In this document: in pieces, positions 27,534 through 35,043 of the stretch
Layout of the letters: the number at the start of each line of letters is the position of its first letter
How positions within the stretch are numbered: position 1 is the stretch's first letter
NCBI RefSeq assembly: GCF_000522985.1
Contig: NZ_CP007128.1
Coordinates: 1,038,220-1,102,219 of the forward strand
DNA: 64,000 bases
Direction: 5' to 3'
Source: Gemmatirosa kalamazoonensis
Lineage (GTDB): Bacteria > Gemmatimonadota > Gemmatimonadetes > Gemmatimonadales > Gemmatimonadaceae
Translations under genes and position numbers: made by a program
Notes under the pieces: model-generated
What the model saw: only the letters and a program-made list of their open reading frames with translations
Told to the model about the DNA's origin: nothing
Database searches by the model: none

Positions 27534-28028
27534 GTGTCCGTTAGGCCCCGCACCGTGCTCGCCAGAGCCGTTCGCCTCGCGCTGCTCGCGCTGCCGTCCA
27601 TCGGGTGCGGCCTCGCCGGCCGCGCCGCGCCGCGGGCGACCGGGACGCCCGCACTGCTCGGCGCGCCGACGTGCAGCACCGTCGCGGCGACGGCCGACGT
27701 CGCGGCGAGCGGCGTGCGACTGGTGCTCCGGTCGCTCGAGACGCGCGGCAGCGTGTGGCGACGCGTCGCGGTGGCCGAGGACTCGGCGGGACACGTGCGG
27801 TCGGTGAGCGTGATCGCCGCGGCGCCGGCGACGCGGACCCGACCCGACTCGCTCGTCGGCGAGTGGGTGACGGTGCGGCTCGATCGCGCGGGACGCGTCA
27901 CGGGCGGCTTCCACACCGCGTTCGTCGTCGGCACCCCTCCGGTCGGGCCGGAGCCGCCGCTGCAGCCCGAGGACTCGGCGCGCACGCTGCAGCTCGCGGC
28001 GGCCGTGCGCCGCGCGTGTCGGCGCTGA
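27534..28028 (+). CDS. hypothetical exported protein
   Basis: The protein has about 164 residues from a GTG preceded by GGAGAGG. A hydrophobic segment (AVRLALLALPSIGCG) is a signal peptide and could be a weak lipobox (SIGC). The rest shows beta-rich patterns (GVRLVLRSLETRGSVWRRVAV) and a conserved-looking GEWVTVRLDRAGRVTGG. No family is recognised. It is convergent with the serine hydrolase at 28047. Confidence 0.5.
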   Translation: MSVRPRTVLARAVRLALLALPSIGCGLAGRAAPRATGTPALLGAPTCSTVAATADVAASGVRLVLRSLETRGSVWRRVAVAEDSAGHVRSVSVIAAAPATRTRPDSLVGEWVTVRLDRAGRVTGGFHTAFVVGTPPVGPEPPLQPEDSARTLQLAAAVRRACRR

Positions 28029-28046
28029 GGCGGACGGGACGCCGCG

Positions 28047-29777
28047 CTACTCGTCGATCACGTCGACGTCGGTGACCAGGCCGTCCGGCGTGAAGTAGAC
28101 GACGATCCGCCGCGGCCCGGCGTCGGTGGTCACGCGGTAGTACGCCACGCGCGCCACCGCGCTGCCGTGTCGCACCACCTCGCCGCCGGTGACGCGCGCC
28201 ACACCGACGAGCGTCGCGTCCTTCAGCCCCGCCACCGGCGGCCACGTCATCGCGCCGAAGTCGCTCCGCGCGCCCGCCGTGACGCCGCCGACCGTGCGCA
28301 GCGATCCGGTGCCGAGCGCGCGCAGCACGCTGTCGCCGCGCGCCGCGGCCGTGGCGTCGAGCGTGCCCGTCGCGCCGCGGAGCAGCGGGCCGAGTCGCGG
28401 GAGCGCACGCGTGCTCGTGCCGGCCGTGCGCGCGAGCGCGACGACCTGGCCGGTCTCGTCGCGGGTCAGCGCCAGCGTGACGTCGCGGTCGACCGACGCG
28501 AAGCGGTCGTGGCCGAGCGGGACGTACTCCTCGTCGGGGGCGCCGCCGGTCGACGTGTAGAGACGGCCGTCGCGCGCGACGAGCGTGAGGAAGCCGCCGC
28601 CGCCGACGTCGTACAGCCCCGTCGCCGCCCCGAGCTCCGCCGCCGCGATCGGCGTTGCGTTAGGCGGCCGGTAGGCGGGCGCGCCGGGCCAGCGGTAGGC
28701 GCGCTCGATGAAGTCGCCGATGCGGCCGACGAGGCGCGAGTCGTCGTTCGCGTTGATCATGATCGCGTACGCCTGCCCCGTCGTCGTCGCCTCGAGGCGC
28801 GCGTCGAACCCCTCGTCGCGGCCGCCGTGGCCGAAGCGCAGCACGCCGCCGAGCGTGCGCACGCCGACGCCGAGCCCGTAGCCGGCCATCTGCTCGGTCA
28901 GCATCTGCCGCGCGGTGGCTTGCGCGACGAGCGCGCCCGGTACGCCGGCGTATGCGCGCTGCACGCCGATCGCGAACCGGGCGAGGTCGCTCGCCGTCGT
29001 CCACAGCCCGGCGGCAGCCATCTCGGGATAGACGTGCCAGCGCCCGTGGACCGCGCGGCCGTCGTCGTAGTGCCCCGCGGCGGTGTTGGCGGCGAGCGCC
29101 GCGGGGAGCGGCTGCTCGTAGCTGCTGCGGCCCATGCCTAACGGCACGAGCACGGCGTCGTGCATGTACGCGGCGAACGGCCGGCCGGTGACGTCGGTCA
29201 TCAGCAGCTGCGCGATCGTGATGCCGCCGCCGGAGTAGTTGTACCGCGCGCCGGGCGTGGTGTCGTTGCGCACCGGCGCCGTGTTGGCCGGCGGCGCGCC
29301 GTCGAGCACCTGCACGACCGTCGGCCGGACCGAGTCGACGTCGTAGCCGGGGAAGCCGTGCACGGTGAGACCGGCGGTGTGCGAGAGCAGCCGGCGCAGC
29401 GTGACCGGCGCCGTCGCGGTGAAGCGGGACGCGGGCACGCGCCACGACGTGAGCCTCGCGTTCACGTCGTCGTCGAGCGTGAGCGTGCCCTGCTCGACGA
29501 GGCGCAGGGCGCCTAACGCGGCGACGGGCTTGCTGATGGATCCCGCCTGGAACAGCGTCGTCGTGTCGACGCGGCGGCTCTCGCGGCGGTCGGTCACGCC
29601 GTAGCCGCGCGCGTAGACGACGCGGCCGTCCTGCACGATCGCGAGCGACAGGCCGTCGACGTGCCGCCGCGCCATCTGGGCGAGCACGAACGCGTCGAGA
29701 TCCGCCGGCGCCTGCGCCTGCGACGGCGACGCGAGCACGGCGGCCATGAGCAGCGCGAGAAGGGAGCGTGCGACCAT
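28047..29777 (-). CDS. exported serine hydrolase (beta-lactamase/DD-peptidase fold)
   Basis: The protein has 576 residues. A signal peptide ends at SQAQ. SISK near residue 82 is the SxxK nucleophile motif, YNYSGG near 180 is the second (Tyr) motif, and GHGGRDEG near 316 is the third. The C-terminal 200 residues form the extra beta-barrel-like domain seen in many class C-like esterases and peptidases. It could cleave D-amino-acid peptides or esters; resistance to beta-lactams is not implied. It lies 13 bases after the histidine kinase and is probably co-transcribed with it. Confidence 0.85.
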   Translation of the reverse strand: MVARSLLALLMAAVLASPSQAQAPADLDAFVLAQMARRHVDGLSLAIVQDGRVVYARGYGVTDRRESRRVDTTTLFQAGSISKPVAALGALRLVEQGTLTLDDDVNARLTSWRVPASRFTATAPVTLRRLLSHTAGLTVHGFPGYDVDSVRPTVVQVLDGAPPANTAPVRNDTTPGARYNYSGGGITIAQLLMTDVTGRPFAAYMHDAVLVPLGMGRSSYEQPLPAALAANTAAGHYDDGRAVHGRWHVYPEMAAAGLWTTASDLARFAIGVQRAYAGVPGALVAQATARQMLTEQMAGYGLGVGVRTLGGVLRFGHGGRDEGFDARLEATTTGQAYAIMINANDDSRLVGRIGDFIERAYRWPGAPAYRPPNATPIAAAELGAATGLYDVGGGGFLTLVARDGRLYTSTGGAPDEEYVPLGHDRFASVDRDVTLALTRDETGQVVALARTAGTSTRALPRLGPLLRGATGTLDATAAARGDSVLRALGTGSLRTVGGVTAGARSDFGAMTWPPVAGLKDATLVGVARVTGGEVVRHGSAVARVAYYRVTTDAGPRRIVVYFTPDGLVTDVDVIDE

Positions 29778-29790
29778 GGGACGCGGGGGG

Positions 29791-32160
29791 TTAGGCCGCC
29801 GTCGCCGTCTCCTCGTCGGTGAGGTCGGGCGATGGCGGGATCGCGAGCGGCAGGTGCACGGAGAACGTCGACCCCTGACCGAACACCGAGCGCACCGACA
29901 CCGCGCCGCCGAGTCGGTCGAGCAGCCGCCGTGTGATGGAGAGGCCGAGGCCCGTGCCGCCGAACTCGCGCGTGCGCGACTGGTCGATCTGGCGGAAGTC
30001 CTCCCAGATCACCGTGAGGTTCTTCTCCTCGATGCCGATCCCGGTGTCGGTGACGTCGATGCGCACGCCGGCGCGCTCGCCGCCGCGCTCGGGCACCGCG
30101 GTGACGGTGATGCCGCCGCGGTTCGTGAACTTCATCGCGTTCGACAGCAGGTTGAGGAGCACCTGCTTCAGCTTCGTGCGGTCGGTCTCGATGACCGGGC
30201 ACTCCGGCGCGATGCCGATCTCGTACGCGAGCGCCTTCTTGCGCACGAGCGGCTCGATCTGCTGGCTGACCTCCGTGATCACCTCGTCGAGCGCCACCGA
30301 CTCCCGGATGAGCGGCATCTTCCCGGCCTCGATCTTCGCGAGGTCGAGGATGTCGTTCACCAGCGTGAGCAGGTGGTCGGCGGCGGCGCGGCTGCGCTCC
30401 ATCGCCTCGCGCTGATCGTCGGTGATCGGACCGAACACGCCTTCCAGCATGAGCGACGCGTAGCCCAGCAGCGCGTTGATCGGCGTGCGCAGCTCGTGCG
30501 ACATGCTGGCGAGGAACTCGCTCTTCAGCCGGTTCGCGCGCTCCACCTCGTGCGACTGCCACTGCAGCCGCGCGTTCTGCTCCGCCAGGTCGGCGACCGC
30601 GGCGCGCACGCGCTCCTCGAGCTGCGCGTTGAGCTGCTTCAGCGTCTCGTACAGCCGCTCGTTCTCCGCCTGCTTCGTGAGGTCGTGCAGCACCGACACG
30701 ATGGCGATCGGCTCGCCGCGCTCGTTCGTGATCTTGCCGGAGACCACCTCGACGGGCAGCTCCTGCCCGCTCGACGGCACGAGCAGCGACATCTGCTCGC
30801 GGCGCGCGCGGTCCTCCTGCAGCATGAAGTCGGAGATGAACGACGTGAACTTCGTGTCGTTGCCGCGCACGGCGATGAGCTCGCGCCGCGACCGCGTCCC
30901 CGCCTCGCCGACCTGGAACAGCCCCTCGGCCTGGTCGTTCATCAGGATGATGTTCGACTGGTCGTCGGTCACGAGGATCGGGTCGGCGACGTTCTCGAGG
31001 ATGAGGTTGAGCCGATCGCGCTCGCTCGTCGCCTTCACCTCCGCCTGCCGCACGCGCTGCACCTGCCACTCCAGCTCGCGCGTCGCGCGGCGCAGGTCGG
31101 TCACGTCGCGCAGCACGGAGAGGAACGCGTCCTCGGGCCCGACACGCTCGCCGATGGGATGCGCGAGCACCTCGAACAGCAGGTCGTCGCCCTCATCGGG
31201 GTCGACGAGGTTCAGCTCGCGCGCGCCGGAATCGGGCCCCGCGCTCATCACCGCCTTCGACAGGAACGACGTGAAGAGCAGGTTGTTCAGCTCCACGGCG
31301 CGGCGGCGCCCCGGCGAGTCGCCCTCGTTCACGGCGAGCAGGTGGAGCGCGCGCTTGTTCTGCAGGACGATGTCGTTCGCCGCGTTCGTGATGACGACCG
31401 GATCGGGGAGCGAGTCGATCATCAGCGTGAGCCGGTCGCGCTCCTGCCCCACGCGATCGGCGGTGCGCTCCGCGGTCTCCAGCGCGGCGAGGCGGCCCAG
31501 CACGGGCCCGGCGAGCATGACGAGCGACGCGACCTCCTGCAGCATCGCGTCGTCGAGCACGCCCTCGAACGCGACGACGCCGCCGGGCGCGGAGCTGAAC
31601 CGCCGCTCGGCGAGCGGCACGAGGCGCGCCCCGCTCGGCGCGAGCACCTCGCGCGCGTGCGCGTCGCTCCACAGCGCGGGCGCGCCGCGGTAATGCGGCT
31701 GCGGCATCGGCAGCGCGGTCCACGACGCGAAGCCGGCCAGCGATGGCGGGCTCGCGAGCGGCGTCGTGCCGACGACGGGCGTGAGCGCGAGCGCCGAGAC
31801 GATGAGCGGGTGCGCGCGCTCCCACAGCGCGACGCCCTCGCGCCCGCTCTCGCGCCCGCCGTCGCTGTCGCGCGGCGCGAAGCCGAGGGCGCTGTCGGCG
31901 AGCGTGTGATAGAGCGGCTCGGCGCGCTCGTCCGGCGCCGGCGAGAAGCCGTGCAGCGCGACGAGCGCGAGCTCCTCGGCGACGGGATCGAAGCGGAGCA
32001 GCGCGCAGCGGCGCGCCCCGGTGGACGACGCCAGCTCGGCGAGCAGGAACGCGGCCGCGGCCGCGTAGTCGGGTGCTTCGGCGAGCGCCGAGAGCAGTCC
32101 GTCGCGCGGCCGCGCGTCGAACGCCGCCGCAGCAGGCATGACGTTCGGTCCCGCCGTCAT
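29791..32160 (-). CDS. PAS-containing sensor histidine kinase next to the gas-vesicle genes
   Basis: The protein has 789 residues and no TM segments. The order is a GAF-like region (about 20-180), two or three PAS domains (MIDSLPDPVVITN, ILENVADPILVTD), HisKA with MSHELRTPINALLG (His near 554) and a HATPase with N (SNAMKFTN), G1 (DTGIGI), F (FRQID) and G2 (GGTGLGLS) boxes. It should sense a cytoplasmic cue such as redox or light through PAS and pass phosphate to a separate regulator. It starts 19 bases after the gvpA stop, so it is very likely part of the gas-vesicle operon. Confidence 0.92.
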   Translation of the reverse strand: MTAGPNVMPAAAAFDARPRDGLLSALAEAPDYAAAAAFLLAELASSTGARRCALLRFDPVAEELALVALHGFSPAPDERAEPLYHTLADSALGFAPRDSDGGRESGREGVALWERAHPLIVSALALTPVVGTTPLASPPSLAGFASWTALPMPQPHYRGAPALWSDAHAREVLAPSGARLVPLAERRFSSAPGGVVAFEGVLDDAMLQEVASLVMLAGPVLGRLAALETAERTADRVGQERDRLTLMIDSLPDPVVITNAANDIVLQNKRALHLLAVNEGDSPGRRRAVELNNLLFTSFLSKAVMSAGPDSGARELNLVDPDEGDDLLFEVLAHPIGERVGPEDAFLSVLRDVTDLRRATRELEWQVQRVRQAEVKATSERDRLNLILENVADPILVTDDQSNIILMNDQAEGLFQVGEAGTRSRRELIAVRGNDTKFTSFISDFMLQEDRARREQMSLLVPSSGQELPVEVVSGKITNERGEPIAIVSVLHDLTKQAENERLYETLKQLNAQLEERVRAAVADLAEQNARLQWQSHEVERANRLKSEFLASMSHELRTPINALLGYASLMLEGVFGPITDDQREAMERSRAAADHLLTLVNDILDLAKIEAGKMPLIRESVALDEVITEVSQQIEPLVRKKALAYEIGIAPECPVIETDRTKLKQVLLNLLSNAMKFTNRGGITVTAVPERGGERAGVRIDVTDTGIGIEEKNLTVIWEDFRQIDQSRTREFGGTGLGLSITRRLLDRLGGAVSVRSVFGQGSTFSVHLPLAIPPSPDLTDEETATAA

Positions 32161-32179
32161 TGCAGTGCCCTACACCCGG

Positions 32180-32479
32180 CTACTGCTCGAGCCGCCGACG
32201 CAGCTCCTGGTTCTCGCGCGTCAGCCGCTCGATCTCCGCGTCACCCGTCGACGCCGCGCCGATCTCGCGCGGCCGCGACACCGGCGCCGTGATGCCCACG
32301 GCCTCCGAGTACTTCAGATACGTGTCGATGGACGCGACGACGACGCGCGCCTCGACCGTCACCAGGTCGATCCCGACCAGCGAGACTCGCACCCACGCAT
32401 CGATCACGATGCCCTTGTCGAGCACCCGGTCGAGAACGTCGATGAGGGAACTGCCACTCGGCGTGCGTTCGACTGCCAT
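32180..32479 (-). CDS. gvpA: gas vesicle structural protein GvpA
   Basis: The protein has 99 residues. [20 protein letters not shown] then [20 protein letters not shown] is the classic GvpA core that polymerises into the gas-vesicle wall. The C-terminus is longer than usual and ends in a coiled-coil stretch ([17 protein letters not shown]). The start at 32479 follows GGAG at about ten bases. It is the last gas-vesicle gene of the operon. Confidence 0.95.
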   Translation of the reverse strand: MAVERTPSGSSLIDVLDRVLDKGIVIDAWVRVSLVGIDLVTVEARVVVASIDTYLKYSEAVGITAPVSRPREIGAASTGDAEIERLTRENQELRRRLEQ

Positions 32480-32526
32480 TCTCGAATCTCCGGTACGAGG
32501 CGCTGACTGCGGGGGGGGTGTCGGTA

Positions 32527-32862
32527 CTACTCGGCGGCGGGCGCGTTGTTCGCCGCGCCGCCCGTGAGGAGCCGCTCGAGCTGCGCCTCGATGCGCTGCA
32601 GGCGGTGCTCGACCTCGGACGACGGAAGCGCGTCGGCGGCGGGGGCCGTCATGTTCAGCCGCGGATCGTTCCGCCACCAGTTCAAGCCGATCTGCTCCGC
32701 CTTGTCGATGGAGCAGACGAGCAATCGCACCTGGATGGTGAGCAGCTCGACGTTCGCCAGGTTGATCTTGATGTCGCCCGCGATGACGAGGCCCTTGTCG
32801 AGCACCCGATCGAGGATGTCGACCAGTCCGTTGCTGCGCGTCGGAGAAACGAGATCAGCCAA
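32527..32862 (-). CDS. gvpJ: gas vesicle protein GvpJ (GvpA-like)
   Basis: The protein has 111 residues with the GvpA/J/M core [20 protein letters not shown] and [17 protein letters not shown]. Retention of W residues (GLNWWRND) and a helical C-terminal extension ([15 protein letters not shown]) fit GvpJ, the minor tip or nucleation protein, better than wall GvpA. It lies between gvpK and gvpA. Confidence 0.85.
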   Translation of the reverse strand: MADLVSPTRSNGLVDILDRVLDKGLVIAGDIKINLANVELLTIQVRLLVCSIDKAEQIGLNWWRNDPRLNMTAPAADALPSSEVEHRLQRIEAQLERLLTGGAANNAPAAE

Positions 32863-32891
32863 GCCGGGACTCCGTGCGGGCCGGGGGCGGA

Positions 32892-33230
32892 CTAGAGGAG
32901 CCGCCCGAGCGGGCCGAGGTCAATGTTCAGATCGGCGTCGGTGAGACCGAACACTTTCTTGATCTCTCCCATCCGCTCGTCGAGCTTCAGCAGCGCGAGC
33001 CCCAACGTCTCGATCTCCGCCTCGCTCAACGTGCCGCCGTCCATCCGGCGCACGGCCTGGTGTTCGAGGACCTTACGCAGCAGCTCGACGACGGTCAAGA
33101 CGAGCTTGGCCAGCCCCTGCTCCACCTGCGCGGGGTCGGCGTCGATGCGCTCCGGCAGCGCGCGGGCGAGCGCCGCGAGCGCCGCCGCGGGGAGCGCGCC
33201 ATCCGCGGGATCCTGATTATCGGGACACAT
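32892..33230 (-). CDS. gvpK: gas vesicle protein GvpK
   Basis: The protein has 112 residues. AQVEQGLAKLVLTVVELLRK, LEHQAVRRMDGGTLSEAEIE and LGLALLKLDERM are hallmark GvpK sequences, and the length is normal. GvpK is a small helical accessory protein needed for vesicle assembly. Its start overlaps the end of the GvpF/L gene by 14 bases. Confidence 0.93.
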   Translation of the reverse strand: MCPDNQDPADGALPAAALAALARALPERIDADPAQVEQGLAKLVLTVVELLRKVLEHQAVRRMDGGTLSEAEIETLGLALLKLDERMGEIKKVFGLTDADLNIDLGPLGRLL

Positions 33231-33915
33231 CGGCGGCGAAGCTGAACGGGGGCCACGGCCCGACGACGACCGCGCGCGCGACGCCGGCCGCCGTGCGCCA
33301 CGCCGCCACCCGCGCGCGGTAGTCCGCCTCGCGGTCGCGCGGCACGAGATGCGACACGAGGATCCCCTGCCCCGAGGGATGCACCACGACCGCGTCGTCC
33401 GTCGCCAGGTCGCCGACCGCGTCGCGCAGCGCGGTACGCCAGCGCTCCGCCTCGGGCGCGGGGGCCAGCTGCGCGCGGAGGCGCTCGAGGTAGGCGCGAC
33501 CTCGGGACTCGGGACTCGGGACTCGGGACTTGGGACTCGTGGGGGAGCAGTTCCCGAGTCCCGAGTCCCGAGTCCCCAGTCCCGAGTCCCGACGCTCGGT
33601 CGGCACGAACACCATCATCTCGACGCGATCGCGGACGCGTTCCAGCGCCGAACGCCACGTGTCGGCCGAGCGCGCGAGCGCGGCGACCAGCGCGGCGTCG
33701 TCGTCGAAGCGACTGCCGGGGCGAGCGGGGAGCGGCGTGCGGCCGGCCTGCAGCGCGGCGTGCAGCGCGGCCTGCTGCTCCTCGGGCGTGGGCGTCTCGG
33801 CCGGGGCGAGCGTGCGGACCCACGCGACGCCCGCGGCCGTGTCGAGCGCGCGCACGCCGCGCGGTGGCTCGGCGTCCGCCGGCGCGGCGAGCAGGCCGTA
33901 GAGCAGCACGGTCAC
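33217..33915 (-). CDS. gas vesicle GvpL/GvpF-family protein carrying a repeat insertion
   Basis: The protein has 232 residues. The family is shown by VEMMVFVPT and the C-terminal signature VVVGPWPPFSF, shared with the two other GvpL/F proteins in this cluster. Residues of the form RRDSGLGTRDSGLG...SRVPSPESRGR in the middle are encoded by a hairpin element and have no counterpart in the paralogues. The N-terminal half is shorter than in the other two. The GTG start overlaps the upstream stop. The role should be in vesicle nucleation; whether the inserted copy still works is open. Confidence 0.8.
   Translation of the reverse strand: MTVLLYGLLAAPADAEPPRGVRALDTAAGVAWVRTLAPAETPTPEEQQAALHAALQAGRTPLPARPGSRFDDDAALVAALARSADTWRSALERVRDRVEMMVFVPTERRDSGLGTRDSGLGNCSPTSPKSRVPSPESRGRAYLERLRAQLAPAPEAERWRTALRDAVGDLATDDAVVVHPSGQGILVSHLVPRDREADYRARVAAWRTAAGVARAVVVGPWPPFSFAADVSR
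33502..33592. repeat. in-frame hairpin element of GGGACTC units inside a gvp gene
   Basis: Five tandem CGGGACT-type units on the left are followed, after a short loop (GTGGGGGAGCAGTT), by five inverted CCGAGTC units on the right. The arms could pair over nearly 40 bases. The element lies wholly inside the GvpL/F gene at 33217-33915 and stays open in the coding frame. Confidence 0.9.
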
Positions 33916-34169
33916 GGCGCGTCGTTAGGCGCCGGGCGCGCGGCGTCGCGCTCCTTCTCGCGCCGCACGAGCGACTCCACCGACGCGAGCACGAGCCGCA
34001 GGTCCACCGACACGAGCTCGATGCTCGCGATGGAGATGATGACGCTGCCGTGGATCACGACGCCCTTGTCGAGCACGTGGTTCAGGAGATCGGCGAGCAC
34101 GAGCTGCTCGTCCGACTCGAGCGCGTCGAGGTCGTCGTCGTCGGGGTACAGCGGCGCGGGGTGCGTCAC
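33912..34169 (-). CDS. GvpA/J/M-like gas vesicle protein
   Basis: The protein has 85 residues. LADLLNHVLDKGVVIHGSVI and IELVSVDLRLVLASVESL give the GvpA-superfamily core. An acidic N-terminal extension (YPDDDDLDALESDEQ) and a charged tail set it apart from GvpA and suggest a GvpM/GvpS-type minor component. GTGA overlaps at both ends couple it tightly to the two flanking GvpL/F genes. Confidence 0.82.
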   Translation of the reverse strand: MTHPAPLYPDDDDLDALESDEQLVLADLLNHVLDKGVVIHGSVIISIASIELVSVDLRLVLASVESLVRREKERDAARPAPNDAP

Positions 34170-34987
34170 GGCGCGCCCACCGGATCGCTCGCGTCGGGCG
34201 CGTCGGCGCCGTCGCGCACGAAGTGGTACGGCGGCCACGGCCCGGTGAACTCGAAGCGGAAGCCGCGTCCCGCGTACCGGCGGTCGGCGTCGGTGAGCGC
34301 GGCACGGAACGCGTCGAGCGACGCGGGCGCCACGAGGTAGGCGGCCTGCAGCACGAGCGTGTCAGTGCCGCCCTGCGGCGCGGCCACTGGGTCGAGCACC
34401 GCGGCGAGCGCCTCGGCCGACGCGGCGGCGTGCACCTCGCGCGCGACGGCGAGCCCCACGCGGCGCAGCTCCGACTTGCGCGCGGTCTCGAGCTTCTTCT
34501 GCAGGAGATAGCGCTGCCCGGGCGACGCGGCGGCCGCGTCGCGCTCGAGCGCGCCTATCTCGGGGCTCAGGGTGCCCAACGCGTCGCGCAGCGCGTCGTC
34601 GAGGCGATAGACGCGGAGCGCGTACTCGCGCCCCGCGCCCACGCGCGCGAGCGTGCGCGCGAGCACCTCGGCGCGGTCGCGCAGCATCGCCTCGACGCGC
34701 GGCCGGTCGACGAACAGCGAGAAGATGGGCAGCGGCGCGACCGGCCCACGGTCGCTCGCCCACGTGAGCACGCGGTCGTGCGCCGCGGCCCGCGCGCCGA
34801 GCCACGACACGTCCGCGGTGGCCTGCTCGAGACGCTCCGGCGCGTACGCGTCCGCGTCGACGCGCGACACGAGCGCCGCGAGGTCGCCCGCGCGCACGAG
34901 CGACACCGACGCGTCCTCGACGCCGTCGGGGGCGCCAGTCATGTCGAGCGCTGTGGGGACGATGCCGTACACGTAAAGAAGATCCAT
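34166..34987 (-). CDS. gvpL: gas vesicle protein GvpL/GvpF
   Basis: The protein has 273 residues. YVYGIVPTALD, VLTWASDRGPVAPLPIFSLF and FEFTGPWPPYHFV mark the GvpL/F family at both ends, and a central coiled-coil carries KKLETARKSELRR. The length is complete. Such proteins are two-domain accessory factors that bind GvpA and help nucleate vesicles. It lies between the ArsA-like gene and the GvpA/J/M-like gene. Confidence 0.9.
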   Translation of the reverse strand: MDLLYVYGIVPTALDMTGAPDGVEDASVSLVRAGDLAALVSRVDADAYAPERLEQATADVSWLGARAAAHDRVLTWASDRGPVAPLPIFSLFVDRPRVEAMLRDRAEVLARTLARVGAGREYALRVYRLDDALRDALGTLSPEIGALERDAAAASPGQRYLLQKKLETARKSELRRVGLAVAREVHAAASAEALAAVLDPVAAPQGGTDTLVLQAAYLVAPASLDAFRAALTDADRRYAGRGFRFEFTGPWPPYHFVRDGADAPDASDPVGAP

Positions 34988-35043
34988 TGCGTCGCTGTGT
35001 GAGTCGCACGCGGAGCGGCGGAGCGCGCGGCTCCGCGTGAGAC

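Noticed and set aside
27183-27914. A reverse-strand 243-residue ORF over the small Pro-rich gene and the exported protein
   Set aside because: Its residues are Arg-rich with no domain, and it overlaps a better-supported exported protein on the plus strand.
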